64,000 bases of DNA from JAKZVK01 sp965248255 (GTDB lineage: Bacteria > Acidobacteriota > Terriglobia > Bryobacterales > UBA6623), in NCBI GenBank assembly GCA_965248255.1, contig CBDFIW010000002.1, forward strand, positions 992,001 through 1,056,000, read 5' to 3'. The translations under genes and the position numbers were made by a program. A model generated the notes under the pieces. The model saw nothing but the letters and a program-made list of their open reading frames with translations. It was not told the DNA's origin and ran no database searches. How positions within the stretch are numbered: position 1 is the first letter of the stretch; every line of letters starts with the position of its first letter. Positions 43,230 to 52,827 of the stretch are shown piece by piece.

Positions 43230-44394
43230 GTGTAGTGCACCATAAATAATGTAACTTATATTGACTTCCCATCGTCTCTATTAACAGGAGGCATGGGATG
43301 CGAAGAGCACAACCAGTAACTTTGAACACAGCGCAATGCAAGCAGTTGGACCGCTACGCGCGCGGCCGCCAAGTCGCCGTTCGTCTCGCCCTGCGAGCCA
43401 GGATTGTCCTGCTGGCCGCCGACGGTCTCGAGAATAAGCAGATCGCCGCACAGCTCGGTGTCTCGCGGCAGTTGGTGGCCCGCTGGCGCACGCGCTTTCT
43501 CGAAAGCAGCATCGCCGGCATTGCAAAAGACGCCCCACGGCCCGGTCGTAAACCTGCCGTCTCGAAGCAGAAAGTACAGCAGATCATCCACAAGACCACC
43601 CGCGAGAAACCGTCCAACGCCACCCACTGGAGCCGCCGCACCATGGCCGCCGCGGGCCGGCGTCAGCGCTTCCACCGTGGGACGGATTTGGCGCGCCCAT
43701 GGCCTCAAGCCCCACCGCGTCAAGACCTTCAAGCTCAGCAATGACCCGCGTTTCGCCGAGAAACTCGACGACATCGTCGGACTCTATCTCAATCCGCCTG
43801 AGCATGCTCTGGTTCTCTCGCTCGATGAGAAGTCCCAAATCCAAGCCCTCGATCGCACCCAGCCCGGCCTGCCGCTCAAAAAGGGACGCGGCCAAACGAT
43901 GACCCACGATTACAAGCGCAACGGCACGACCACCCTGTTTGCGGCGCTCAACAGCCTTGACGGCAGCGTGATCGCCGAGTGCATGCCCCGACACAGCCAC
44001 CAGGAATGGCTGCGCTTCCTGCGCTTAATTGACCGCCGCACTCCCAAGGACAAACAGCTTCATCTCATCGTGGACAACTATGCCACCCACAAGCATGCCG
44101 CTGTGAAGCGTTGGCTCGATCGTCACCCGCGCTTCCACATTCATTTCACCCCGACCTCGGCGTCGTGGCTGAACATGGTCGAGCGATTCTTTCGCGATCT
44201 CACCGTCAAGCGCCTGCGCCGCGGCGTGTTTCGCAGCGTGGACGAGCTCGTCGCCGCCATTGACGACTACATCGCCCAGCACAACGGGCATCCCACGCCC
44301 TTCATCTGGACCGCGACCGCCTCCGACATCCTCGAGAAAGTCAAGCGCGGACGTGCCGCCCTGCATAAGGTGCAATCTGCTTGACGCACTACAC
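43230..44394 (+). mobile_element. IS630-family insertion sequence, copy 1
   Basis: An element of 1165 bp with terminal inverted repeats GTGTAGTGC (left 43230, right end 44394), flanked on both sides by TA (43228-43229 and 44395-44396), the target duplication expected for IS630. It carries one transposase gene with a single-base insertion. Confidence 0.88.
43298..44384 (+). pseudogene. IS630 transposase, one-base insertion
   Basis: AGGAGG lies six bases before ATG 43298. The N-terminal helix-turn-helix region (LENKQIAAQLGVSRQLVARWRTRF) is in one frame; after about 43660 the frame moves by +1 because of one extra G in GCCGCGGGCC. The remainder gives AGVSASTVGRIWRAHGL and the DDE core VLSLDEKSQIQALD, LHLIVDNYATHKH, ASWLNMVERFFRDL. 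Repaired length is about 361 residues. The shift site is not an A or T run and the direction (+1) is not the usual programmed one, so this looks like a mutation or sequence error, in contrast to the second IS630 copy at 49.4 kb. Confidence 0.88.
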
Positions 44395-44486
44395 TAGCGC
44401 CCAGCACATAGGTAAGTTCAGCCTCAGCTCATCGCTCATATGGGAGGCGTGGGTGCCATGCTCTGCGCCGAGCGTCGCGCACTTCT

Positions 44487-45542
44487 CTACGGCATCACCC
44501 TGACGTATTTCTGCAGCAATCGGCGAAAGGGCTCGCCGGCGTAGAGGTTGCCGTCGCGGTCGACCGCTACGAATTCGGCCCCGCTTCCTTGCGTGCTGCG
44601 CGGGTCGGCCCAGGGAAACCGGACGAAGTAGTGCACCCAGCCGGTTTTCGCTTCGCCGATCCGGATGCCCATCTCCCAACCCGGGTTTTGGACGTCGTCG
44701 GATTCTGAGTCCGCTACGTAGATGCGGTCGTTGTCGTCGAAATAGATCCCACTCGGACGGCCGAACTGTGTCCAACTCGCCAGGTGGGTCCCTTGTTGGT
44801 CGAAGATTTGGATTCGGCTATTCGAGCGGTCGGCCACGAAAAGGCGGCCGCGTGAATCGATTGTTACGGCGTGTAGGGTCCGGAACTCGCCGGGACCGTA
44901 GCCGGTCTTTCCCCACGCCTTGATGAGCTTGCCGTCACTCGAGAACTTCACGACGCGGTTGTTGCCATCGTCGAGGTGTCCATCGGCGACGAAGATGTCA
45001 CCGTTGTCCGCGACGACAATGTCGGACGGCGCCTTGAAGTGGTCCGGCCCGTCTCCGGGAACGCCGGGCGTGCCAAGAGTCATCAGAACCTTTCCCGTGG
45101 AGCTGAATTTGATGACTTGGTGCCCGCGCGTCCCTTGCGGCGTTCGCGCGGGGCTGACGGCGTCGGTCACCCACACGTTGCCGTCCGGGTCGACATCGAT
45201 CCCGTGGGGCCAGATGAACATGCCGCCGCCGAAGCTCTCAACAGCCTTGCCCCTTTCGAGTTCGAACTTGACGACCGGGTCCAGGTCCGAGTCGAGACAC
45301 TCGTTGCCAAACCGTTCCCGAGCGGTGGCGTCGCAGCGGATGACCGCCCAGAGATGCTCGCCGTCGGGGTCGACGGTCACGCCGCCGACGGCGCCCATCC
45401 GCCTGCCTGCCGGAAGCTTGGCCCATCCTTCCACCATGCGGTAGGGGTTGGGGTAAGGCTGTGCGAAGGACTCAGTGGCACCACCGAGACATGTGATTAC
45501 GGCCAGCACTAGCGGAAATGGGATTCGACTTGCTTTCAACAT
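44487..45542 (-). CDS. Exported NHL-repeat beta-propeller protein (peptidyl-alpha-hydroxyglycine amidating lyase-like)
   Basis: About 351 residues from ATG 45542, with GAGG 7 bases upstream and a signal peptide (FPLVLAVITCLGGATESFA). The mature part is a six-bladed propeller with repeats such as GGVTVDPDGEHLWAVIR, PHGIDVDPDGNVWVTDA, PSDIVVADNGDIFVADG, LHAVTIDSRGRLFVADRSNSRIQIFD and PSGIYFDDNDRIYVADS. This layout matches bacterial proteins named after the PAL lyase, though lyase activity in bacteria is not established and a binding role is equally possible. It stands alone after the first IS630 copy. Confidence 0.85.
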   Translation of the reverse strand: MLKASRIPFPLVLAVITCLGGATESFAQPYPNPYRMVEGWAKLPAGRRMGAVGGVTVDPDGEHLWAVIRCDATARERFGNECLDSDLDPVVKFELERGKAVESFGGGMFIWPHGIDVDPDGNVWVTDAVSPARTPQGTRGHQVIKFSSTGKVLMTLGTPGVPGDGPDHFKAPSDIVVADNGDIFVADGHLDDGNNRVVKFSSDGKLIKAWGKTGYGPGEFRTLHAVTIDSRGRLFVADRSNSRIQIFDQQGTHLASWTQFGRPSGIYFDDNDRIYVADSESDDVQNPGWEMGIRIGEAKTGWVHYFVRFPWADPRSTQGSGAEFVAVDRDGNLYAGEPFRRLLQKYVRVMP

Positions 45543-45663
45543 CTGCACACCTCGCTCCTAAGGATACCTTCGATGTTGCGGAAGTGGATGTTGAAGACTT
45601 TCTTCCGCGAGCCGAGGGACTCGCTGGATACTCCTACGCCAAAGGAATCTCCGCGACATTCCA

Positions 45664-47214
45664 CTAACGTCGCCAGCGCAGGATCTTCTTGAACAGGCGC
45701 TTCACCGTCGGCGTCAGACGGGTGCGGTTGTAGGCGTCGGCGGCCTTCTTGATGACATCGGCGTGCGTGGGGTAGGGGTGGATGGTCTTGGCGATTGACC
45801 CGAGGCCGACGCCGCCGACCATCGCCACCGTGATCTCCGAGATCATATCGCCCGCGTTGCGTGCCACGAGCGTCGCGCCCACAATCCGGTCCGAACCCTT
45901 CTTCACATGCACCTTCAAGAAGCCTTCGTCCTCGCTTTCAAGAACGGCGCGGTCGACTTGTGACATCTCGATCGTGAACGTATCGATCCCAACGCCCTTC
46001 TCCTCGGCCTCTTGGGGATAGAGGCCGACGTGCGCGATCTCGGGATCAGTGTAGGTGCACCAGGGAATCGTCAAGGCACTCGTCTTGCCGCGCCCGAAGA
46101 ATAGTGCGTTGCCGATCACGATCCTCGCCATGGCATCGGCCGTGTGCGTGAACTTATACGGGAAGCAAATGTCACCCGCCGCGTAGATGCGGGGATTCGA
46201 GGTACGCAGTCGCTCATCGACCGTCACGCCGGCCCGGCCGAACTCGACGGCCGCCTCTTTGAGGCCGAGTCCCTCGACGTTCGGTGCGCGTCCCACGCCG
46301 ACAAGAACCTCGTCCACTCGCAGCTCCTCACGGCCGCCCTCCCCGTCGACCTCGAGAACCTTTTCCTCTCCGTCCTTGCGAACCGCCGCCGTCTTGCCAC
46401 AACAGTGGATGCGGATGCCGTCGCGGATCAAGGCCCGTTCGATCCGCTCCGCGGCGTCACGATCCTCGCGGATGAGGATTTGCGTCTCGGCTTCGATCAG
46501 CGTCACCTCCGAGCCGAAGCGTGCAAACGCCTGGGCCAACTCGCAGCCGATGGGACCGGCGCCGATCACGGCCAGCCGCCGCGGCAGCTCGGTCAGCGAG
46601 AAAACCGTTTCATTCGTCAGGTAGCCGGCCTCGGCCAAGCCCTGGATCGGCAAAGCCGCCGCGCGGGCGCCGGTGGTAATGCACGCTTTCGAGAACTTGA
46701 GAGCTTGCCCCCCAACCTCGACCGTTTGGCGGCCGGTGAAGCGCGCCTCGCCAATAAAGACGTCCACGCCCAGGCCGCGGAAGCGCTCAGCGGAGTCATG
46801 CCGGCTGATGCCGGCCCGCAAGCGCCGCATGCGCTCCATGACGGCCGGGAAATCGACGCCGAACCCGTCCGGTACGTGAACGCCATAGCGATGGGCATCG
46901 CGAACGTCGGCATAGGCTCGGGCGCAACGCAGCAACGCCTTCGACGGCACGCAGCCGACGGTGAGGCAATCGCCGCCCAGCAGGGCACGCTCGACCAGGG
47001 CCACCTTGGCGCCCAAGCCCGCGGCGCCCGCCGCGGTGACGAGTCCCGCCGTTCCCGCGCCAATGACCACCATGTTGTAGCGTCCGTTGTGGCGTCCGGA
47101 GGGTGTGGGATTGACCCAGTCGGGCGGGTGAACGTTGCGCACCAGTTGCTCGTTGTACTCGTCGAGCGGGCGAGTTTGAGGGAGTTGCTCGGCAATCGCT
47201 TCGGTCGTGGCCAT
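45664..47214 (-). CDS. Mercuric reductase-like FAD-dependent pyridine nucleotide-disulfide oxidoreductase
   Basis: A flavoprotein of about 516 residues. FAD fold: MVVIGAGTAGLVTAAGAAGLGAKVALVE. Redox disulfide: GGDCLTVGCVPSKALL. NAD(P) fold: AVIGAGPIGCELAQAFARFGSEVTLIE. Second FAD contact: IYAAGDICFPYKFTHTAD. The dimerisation domain ends RLFKKILRWRR, without the C-terminal vicinal Cys pair used by MerA for mercury, and no NmerA domain is present. So it is a MerA-like reductase of unknown substrate. It lies 42 bp downstream of a TVP38-DUF547 membrane protein gene on the same strand; such flavoprotein/TVP38 pairing recurs in bacteria and suggests a membrane-linked redox function. Confidence 0.88.
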   Translation of the reverse strand: MATTEAIAEQLPQTRPLDEYNEQLVRNVHPPDWVNPTPSGRHNGRYNMVVIGAGTAGLVTAAGAAGLGAKVALVERALLGGDCLTVGCVPSKALLRCARAYADVRDAHRYGVHVPDGFGVDFPAVMERMRRLRAGISRHDSAERFRGLGVDVFIGEARFTGRQTVEVGGQALKFSKACITTGARAAALPIQGLAEAGYLTNETVFSLTELPRRLAVIGAGPIGCELAQAFARFGSEVTLIEAETQILIREDRDAAERIERALIRDGIRIHCCGKTAAVRKDGEEKVLEVDGEGGREELRVDEVLVGVGRAPNVEGLGLKEAAVEFGRAGVTVDERLRTSNPRIYAAGDICFPYKFTHTADAMARIVIGNALFFGRGKTSALTIPWCTYTDPEIAHVGLYPQEAEEKGVGIDTFTIEMSQVDRAVLESEDEGFLKVHVKKGSDRIVGATLVARNAGDMISEITVAMVGGVGLGSIAKTIHPYPTHADVIKKAADAYNRTRLTPTVKRLFKKILRWRR

Positions 47215-47256
47215 AGGATGATCCATACCGGGAAACGCCGGGCAGCACCCGGCATT

Positions 47257-48873
47257 TCAGTTGGCAAGGTTTTGGGTGTTGAGGTTCCAGTCGTATACGA
47301 GCCAGCCGATGGCCGGTACGTTTCCGGCGTCGAGGGCCTGCTGGAGCTCGGGCGAGTACTGTGCCGCGTAGTCGAGCACCGAGCCGGCGGTCTGTTCAAA
47401 ATCGCCACCGTACCATTGGTACAACTGCGTCAGATGGACCGTGCCCTGCCCAGGCTCGAACCGGAACCAGCGGCCATGCTCGTGAACGTAGCGCAACTGA
47501 TCGGCGAGTTGCTCTTCCAGCCGCTCGGCTTCGTAGGCTTCGTTGCTCAGCTTGGGGCAACCGGCAGCGGCGCAGACGAGCGCGAAATGGATTCGAGGCT
47601 CGATGAACTTCGGGCGGATCTGCTCGTGCTCAATCTGGGTCAGGCTCCAAACATGGCCGCCCACGTTCCATCGCGCATCCTCCCAGCGCTCGCCGGAGGG
47701 AATGTCGAAGATCGACCGGATCGGCTGGTAGTCGAGAATCAGCCGCAACGTGAAGGCGTTGTAGGCGTTGATGAGCAGCGCCAGCTTGTGGTCGCGGCCC
47801 ATGTCGTCGAAGGGCGCTTCGGCAACCGCCGCGATGTAGGCGTCCAAGTCCGCCTGGTCGCCGCTCAGGCCTTGGTAGTCGACCCAGCCGTCGTCGTCGA
47901 CGTGGTTCCATAGCAGCGTGTCGAATTCCGAATGATCGAACGTTGGTCCGTCGGGCTTGGCTGCGTAGGCCTCGGCCAAGGTGATGCGCGGCGGACCGAA
48001 CAGCTCCATCAAGCTGTCGCGCTCGATGTAGGCGTAGAGTGCCGAGCTGAAGATCAGCACAGCGACCAACGCCATCACCGTGGCGCCCGTGGGCCATCCG
48101 TGGGGTTCGGGCGGCGGGGGCTTCGTTGCAGCTTGGGCGGGCAGGACGTTACTGGCAGTGTGTTTCTGGATCGCCCGGTTCGCGAGCCGCGTAACGTAAA
48201 CCGTGACGCCAACGGTCGCCAACAAACCGACCACCAGCATGATCCACGCACCCGTGCCGCGGCCTTGGGTGCCGGCGCCGGCGGCGGCCGAGAGGCCTTG
48301 CCCGCCGAGATGTCCCAGGTAGACGTACAAGAACGTGCTCGGCAGCATGAAGAGCCAGCTTGCCAGCAGGCACGGCCAGAAGCGGATGGCGGTCAGACCG
48401 TAGAGGTAGTTCTGCAGATTGAAAGGGACCGCCGGCGACAACCGCAGCATCGCGACCATTTTCCAGCCCGCCTCCTCACCGATGGCCTTGTCGATCGCGC
48501 TGAACTTCGGGCTGGAAGCGGCCATCTGGGCCACTTTCTGCCGGGCCGCATAACGAGCGATCAAAAACGCCAGGGCCGCCCCCGCTGTCGCGCCAATCGA
48601 AACCGCCACCGTGCCCCACCACAGTCCGAAAATCGCTCCGCCGGCCAGCGTCAATGCCGAGCCGGGGATGAACAGCAGGGTGGCCACCGCATATACAAGG
48701 GCATAGACGAGCGGCGCCCAAACACCCAGGCCCCGGATCCACATCTCGAGAAACTGAATGCCGTTGTCGATCGGCAGCGCGCGGCTCAGCAGAACGAGCG
48801 CTGCGACAATCAGAACGGCTGAGACCAGTTTCACGATCGTGGCCATTCGGTGTACTGCTGTTGAATCGCTCAT
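47257..48873 (-). CDS. TVP38/TMEM64 (VTT) membrane domain fused to DUF547
   Basis: A two-part protein of about 538 residues. Residues ~10-235 form a VTT/TMEM64 membrane protein with about six hydrophobic segments and the family sequences PLVYALVYAVATLLFIPGSALTLAGGAIFG and LRLSPAVPFNLQNYLYGLTAIRF. A Pro-rich linker (KPPPPEPHGWP) and one more membrane helix lead to a C-terminal DUF547 domain (~305-538): DYQGLSGDQADLDAYI, LALLINAYNAFTLRLIL, IHFALVCAAAGCPKLSNEAY, FRFEPGQGTVHLTQLYQWYGGDFEQTAG. ATG 48873 is assumed; an in-frame ATG at 48900 is possible, and neither has a strong ribosome site. Probably co-transcribed with the flavoprotein gene. Confidence 0.86.
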   Translation of the reverse strand: MSDSTAVHRMATIVKLVSAVLIVAALVLLSRALPIDNGIQFLEMWIRGLGVWAPLVYALVYAVATLLFIPGSALTLAGGAIFGLWWGTVAVSIGATAGAALAFLIARYAARQKVAQMAASSPKFSAIDKAIGEEAGWKMVAMLRLSPAVPFNLQNYLYGLTAIRFWPCLLASWLFMLPSTFLYVYLGHLGGQGLSAAAGAGTQGRGTGAWIMLVVGLLATVGVTVYVTRLANRAIQKHTASNVLPAQAATKPPPPEPHGWPTGATVMALVAVLIFSSALYAYIERDSLMELFGPPRITLAEAYAAKPDGPTFDHSEFDTLLWNHVDDDGWVDYQGLSGDQADLDAYIAAVAEAPFDDMGRDHKLALLINAYNAFTLRLILDYQPIRSIFDIPSGERWEDARWNVGGHVWSLTQIEHEQIRPKFIEPRIHFALVCAAAGCPKLSNEAYEAERLEEQLADQLRYVHEHGRWFRFEPGQGTVHLTQLYQWYGGDFEQTAGSVLDYAAQYSPELQQALDAGNVPAIGWLVYDWNLNTQNLAN

Positions 48874-49069
48874 GGCTCTTCGCCCGTAGTCACGCTGCAT
48901 GTTAGCGGGTTTTCAAGGTCAGACGGTTCCCCGGAGGGGAGGGTAGGCGCCTCTACATTACCGTGTTCGCCTTGCGGGATAAGAAAGTTACACGCCGTGC
49001 CGCGTGGGTCAGCAGGCGACGGCCAGGGAGGCAGCTCTCAAGCCAGAACGTGGTTCGTTTGCGACCCGC

Positions 49070-49225
49070 AGCCCCGGCAGGGGCGCTGGAAAGTAGCCCG
49101 CGGTGAAGCCCGTTAGGGCGAAACCGTGGGTAACCAGGCAGAAGGGGACACAAGCCCCGCCAGGGGCGTAGGAAAAACCGATGCCAAGGGTTCTCGGGCA
49201 ACCCTCCTACGCCCCTGCCGGGGCT
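49070..49225. repeat. Bipartite hairpin elements left of the second IS630
   Basis: The 550-bp gap 48874-49426 has no gene. It holds a bipartite element at 49070-49131 (hairpin 1 GCCCCGGCAGGGGC, GGAAAGTAG, then CCCGCGGT...ACCGTGGG with an insert), a half-unit at 49153-49168, and an inverted hairpin 1 at 49210-49225 followed by ACCCACGGTTCCGCCG near 49249. As at 22.8 kb, units face each other. Confidence 0.75.
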
Positions 49226-49455
49226 GCTCCTCTGCGATGGTTCTTTGACCCACGGTTCCGCCGTCCGCTTCACGGACTGAGCGCCTCCTGTGTTAAACGC
49301 CTTCTGGTCACCTAGGGCGCCTCCACATCGAAAACAAATTGACGATGTTGTGCAAATCATTTGCTTCCAACGCCCAGAAGGGGTCACTCATTCTGGGCGA
49401 AGTCCTCGAACGAGCCTAGACTCTTATTGAATCCCGCAAATTATTATGACACTTT

Positions 49456-50498
49456 TTGACAGTGTGGAGCATCTATATATGTATGGGCAACCCCAAAGGT
49501 GTGAAGCGGGATTTCAAGGCGCTGGAGAAGCGCCGTTTCGAAGCGATGCGGCTGCTCCACCAAGGCCACAATCAGTCCGAGACGGCGAGACGGCTGAACG
49601 TCGCTCGCCAAACCGTCAGTGAGTGGCGGCGGCAATACCGCGAGCAGGGTGCGGCCGGACTCCGCCAGGCCGGGCGCGCCGGACGCAAGCCGCTCCTCGA
49701 TGCCGCACAACGCGAACGCCTGACGTCGCTGCTGCTGGAAGGCCCGGAAGCCCACGGCTTCCCAACGCCCCTGTGGAGCTGTCCGCGGGTGGCTCGGCTG
49801 ACCGGAGACGAGTTCGGGGTCGCATACCACGCAGGCCACGCCTGGAAGATCCTGCGAGCGCTCGACTGGAGCCCGCAACGCCCGGCCGGAAAGGCGCGCG
49901 AGCGCAACGAAGAGCGGATCCGCACCTGGAAGCGCAAGACCTGGAAGCGCATTAAAAAAAAGCCCAAAACGAAGGCCGTACGCTCGTCTTCATCGACGAA
50001 AGCGGATTGAGTCAGAAGCCGCATCGCTGCCGCACCTGGGCGCCACGTGGCCAAACACCGGTGCTGCAGTTTAACTTCAACTGGGAGAAGCTTTCCGTCT
50101 CGGCGGGGCTGACGCTGCGTAACTTCTACTTCCGGCTCTATCCCGGTGCGATCGGCAAAGAGCAAGTGACCGACTTTCTCAAGGCGTTGGTACGTCATAT
50201 CGATCGCCCGCTGCTGATCGTCTGGGATCGGCTGCCGGCGCACCGTAGCCGCCTGGTGCAAGAGTTCATCGAACTCTCCGAAGGCCACATCGCAACCGAG
50301 TACTTGCCACCCTATGCGCCGGAGTTGAATCCGGTGGAATACATCTGGGCTTACTGGAAGCAGCACGAGTTGCCGAACGTCTGTCCGAAAGACTACGGCG
50401 AGCTGAACGAGCGGGCCCGCAAGGCACTCCGCCGCATGTACCGCAAACCGCGTTTGATCACGGCCTTCTGGAAACAGTCTTCTCTTTGTTTTGACTGA
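49456..50498 (+). CDS. IS630 transposase made by -1 frameshift of two overlapping frames
   Basis: The first frame (49456-50010) encodes the helix-turn-helix half (LHQGHNQSETARRLNVARQTVSEWRRQY). At the eight-A run 49954-49961 the zero frame reads AAA-AAA-AAG, a classical A_AAA_AAG slippery heptamer. Shifting -1 there gives QNEGRTLVFIDESGLSQKP, with the first catalytic Asp, and continues through LLIVWDRLPAHRS and APELNPVEYIWAYWK (second Asp and Glu) to TGA 50498. An isolated second frame from 50007 would lack the first Asp. The fused protein is about 347 residues and looks complete. Confidence 0.85.
49956..49962 (+). promoter_or_regulatory. Slippery heptamer A_AAA_AAG for -1 frameshifting
   Basis: Reading in the frame of the upstream transposase half, the codons are AAA-AAA-AAG within a run of eight A. 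The -1 product is required to include the first catalytic Asp. No downstream pseudoknot was verified. Confidence 0.7.
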
Positions 50499-50505
50499 CT
50501 CTATA

Positions 50506-52654
50506 TTATGCGGGAGTCAATAGGTTCTGCTTGTGACGGAACTTCGCCGCTTCTGCCGCGGCTTCCAACTCCTGGGCGGCCTCGTCGAAACGACCTTCAT
50601 AAGCCAGCAGGCGGCCCAAGTTCTGTTGGCCGACGGCCTCTTTGAACTCGTCCTTGATCTCGCGGGACAGCTCGATCGGGCGGCGCAGGTTGCGCTCGGC
50701 GGCCTCTAGCTCACCGAGTTTCGCCTGCTCGAGGGCCAGGTTACCCAGGCCAGCGGCGAGGTTTCTTTTGTCGTCGGCCTTTTCACGGAGGGTGTTGTGC
50801 GCCTCGTGCAGCGGCACCGCCCGGCGCGGCTGGCCGGACAGGCCGTAGGCGTTGGCCAAGGCGGCGAGGGTCCAGGCCTGGTACGTCTCGTCCTTCAGCC
50901 GAGGCGGGCGAGCCTCGCCGCCAGGGAATAGGGCGCCGAGGAGTTCGATGATCTTCTGGTAGGCTCCGAAGCGGTATAGGAGCGGGTCGCCAAGGCGGTC
51001 GTAATACAGGTGGCAGGCATTATCGAAGCCTCCGGCACTCACAGTGTGGTGGTACAGCTCGATGACCGGGGCGAGGTCGTCGACCGACTCCACCTTGTCC
51101 GGTGCAGGCAGGGCGTCGAAGTAGTCCCGCAGTTGGCTATGGACGCCTTCTTTGTCGCCCAGCCGGTCGTAGGCATATTGGCGGACGATCGGGTGCAGGT
51201 CGCAGTGTCCGCTCTCCTGCTCGATGAAGAGCAGGCCGCGGGATTCCAGCTCCTCCAGCGCTTGCTCGAACTCGTCCTCGCTCTTGAACGGGTTCAAGTG
51301 CAGCAGCGCCTCGTAGTCCATCGGACTGCGGAAAGCGGCGAAGCGGCTGAGCAGGTTGCGCTTCTCCTCGTCCATCTCGTCGTAGGCGACTTGCAGGATG
51401 TGGTGCTGCTGTTTGCCCTTGAGCTTGTCGAGGACGGTGTGCCGCCCCGCCGCCTGAATGTCGCCTCGCATCCTCGGGTCTCTGCGGATCGCACCCGCCA
51501 ACAGCCGCAGCGAGAGCGGGTGCCGTCCGTAGGGCGCGATGGCCGCACCGATCTCCGCTCGCGTCCCGTGGATGCCCTCGGACTGGAAGAAGGTGACCGC
51601 GTCTTCGGGGTCCAAGTCGAGGAGGTCCTCGCGCCGGCAGCCCGCTGCCCGGGCCTTGCAGCTCTTTCGGAAACAACCGGCTGGTCAGCAGGACCCGCCC
51701 TTGCTGGTGAGAGGCGGCCATCGCCTCCAGAAAGTCCCCCGCATGGCGATCGACGCAGCCGTTGTCCTCGCCCTCGGCAGCATCGCCTTGGTACGCCGCG
51801 TTGAGCCCCGCGTAGGCGCGTAGCTCGCGTTCGAAGCCGTCCAGCACGAGTAGAATCCGGCGTTGCTGAAGCTGCGTGAACAAGGCCCGGAGCTTTTCCG
51901 AAGGCGAGCGGATCGCAGCCGGGTCGATCCGGCCACCGCTTGCGTAGGCGAGAGCTTCGTCGAGAAACGAGGCGAAGCGCGCCTCGCGCTCGTAGAACGA
52001 CCACCACAGCACGTCCTCGGGCCGTTGCTCGTCTGGCACACGGCAGCCCTCGGCACTCGCGGGGTCTTCCTCGGCATGTCCCGGCAGCGGCAAGCCCAGC
52101 ACGTCCCGCTGTAACCAGGCCCAGGTCAGCGCCGACTTGCCCATGCCGCCGAAGGCGATCAGCGCCATCACCGGCTGGTTGCCGCCCGTGAACCATTCGG
52201 TCAGCGTCCGCCGCTCGTTGATCCGCCCGGTGAAGTTCGGCTGGATCGGGTAGGGGTGGGCGAAGTGGGGCTTCGGCGGCAGTGGGCGGACCTGTGCGGT
52301 TGCGGGGGTCGTTCTGAGGCGGGCGCGCCGAGGCGGGGACGGCTCTAGTAGTTCGGGCGGTTCAAGCTTGCGCCGCCATCTGGCCCCCTCGGTTGTTACG
52401 GCAAGGCCGTTGCCTTGCAACCGCAACAGACTCTTTGGCACGGCCCGCTCGTTGGGTCTCCAGACGCGGGTCTTGAGGGACTCGCGAACGTCTTCGACGC
52501 TTGCGGCGTCGGGGAACCTCGCGTCCAGATACTTGACGATGCAGTGGTCGATCTTCTCGTTTCGCCGCCGGACGCACCAGCGCCCCACGCTGACGGGAAC
52601 ACCGACGATAGCGGCGACGCTCGCCAATACTGTGATGACCGTGAGAGGGTCCAT
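50506..52654 (-). pseudogene. STAND (NB-ARC-like) ATPase with C-terminal TPR repeats, one-base frameshift
   Basis: Membrane-anchored signalling ATPase of about 715 residues when repaired. Parts: an N-terminal membrane anchor (LTVITVLASVAAIVGVPVSVG), a short winged-helix-like region, a Pro-rich linker, then the NTPase: P-loop ALIAFGGMGKSALTW (~168-175) and Walker B RILLVLDGFERE (~266-277, Asp272). At about 51653 one extra C in GGCCCGGG shifts the frame; afterwards come EDLLDLDPEDAVTFFQSEG, a winged-helix part and TPR repeats (DKRNLAAGLGNLALEQAKLGELEAAERNL, FKEAVGQQNLGRLLAYEG). The second IS630 changes only the end: NLLTPA replaces the inferred NLRV, whose stop remains at 49416-49418. Such proteins can act in regulation or phage defence; no effector domain is visible. 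Confidence 0.82.
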
Positions 52655-52809
52655 AGCTGGTGCTCTCGAAAGTCCCCACCGATTCTAGCGTCTATTCGCA
52701 TGAAATGCCTGTCGTTCTCCGGGTCCCTGCTGTAGAGAGTCGGTGATTTGGCTGAGGCCGGCCAGGAAGGACGTTAGAAACGCCCTACAGAGCAGCCGGG
52801 AGCGCGCAA

Positions 52810-52827
52810 CCAGCCGTAAACGGCTGG
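52810..52827. repeat. CCAG-type hairpin (CCAGCCG/CGGCTGG)
   Basis: Seven perfect base pairs around loop TAAA, followed by CCTAC. The same design with another stem occurs at 39126-39144 (CCAGGCG/CGCCTGG) and 43069-43087. The changes in this copy are matched on both arms. Confidence 0.65.

Larger units (their letters stand above)
49427..50520 (+). mobile_element. IS630-family insertion sequence, copy 2, inserted at the end of a STAND ATPase gene
   Basis: An element of 1094 bp. Ends: TTGAATCCCGCA at 49427 and, inverted, TTGACTCCCGCA at 50520. TA duplications flank it (49425-49426, 50521-50522). It belongs to a different IS630 subgroup from copy 1: different ends and different protein. It sits two codons before the natural stop of the leftward STAND gene. 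Confidence 0.88.

Noticed and set aside
43298..43744. First IS630 as another programmed frameshift
   Set aside because: The shift is +1 at GCCGCGGGCC, with no slippery heptamer in register; a simple one-base insertion explains it.
45664..47214. True mercuric reductase (merA)
   Set aside because: No NmerA domain, no C-terminal Cys pair and no mer genes nearby.
46144..47913. Plus-strand open frame of 589 codons opposite the flavoprotein and VTT genes
   Set aside because: It is the antisense of two well-recognised genes; the translation is Arg/Ala/Gly-rich without domains. The same holds for long antisense frames at 32699-33874, 22931-24364 and 20774-21733.
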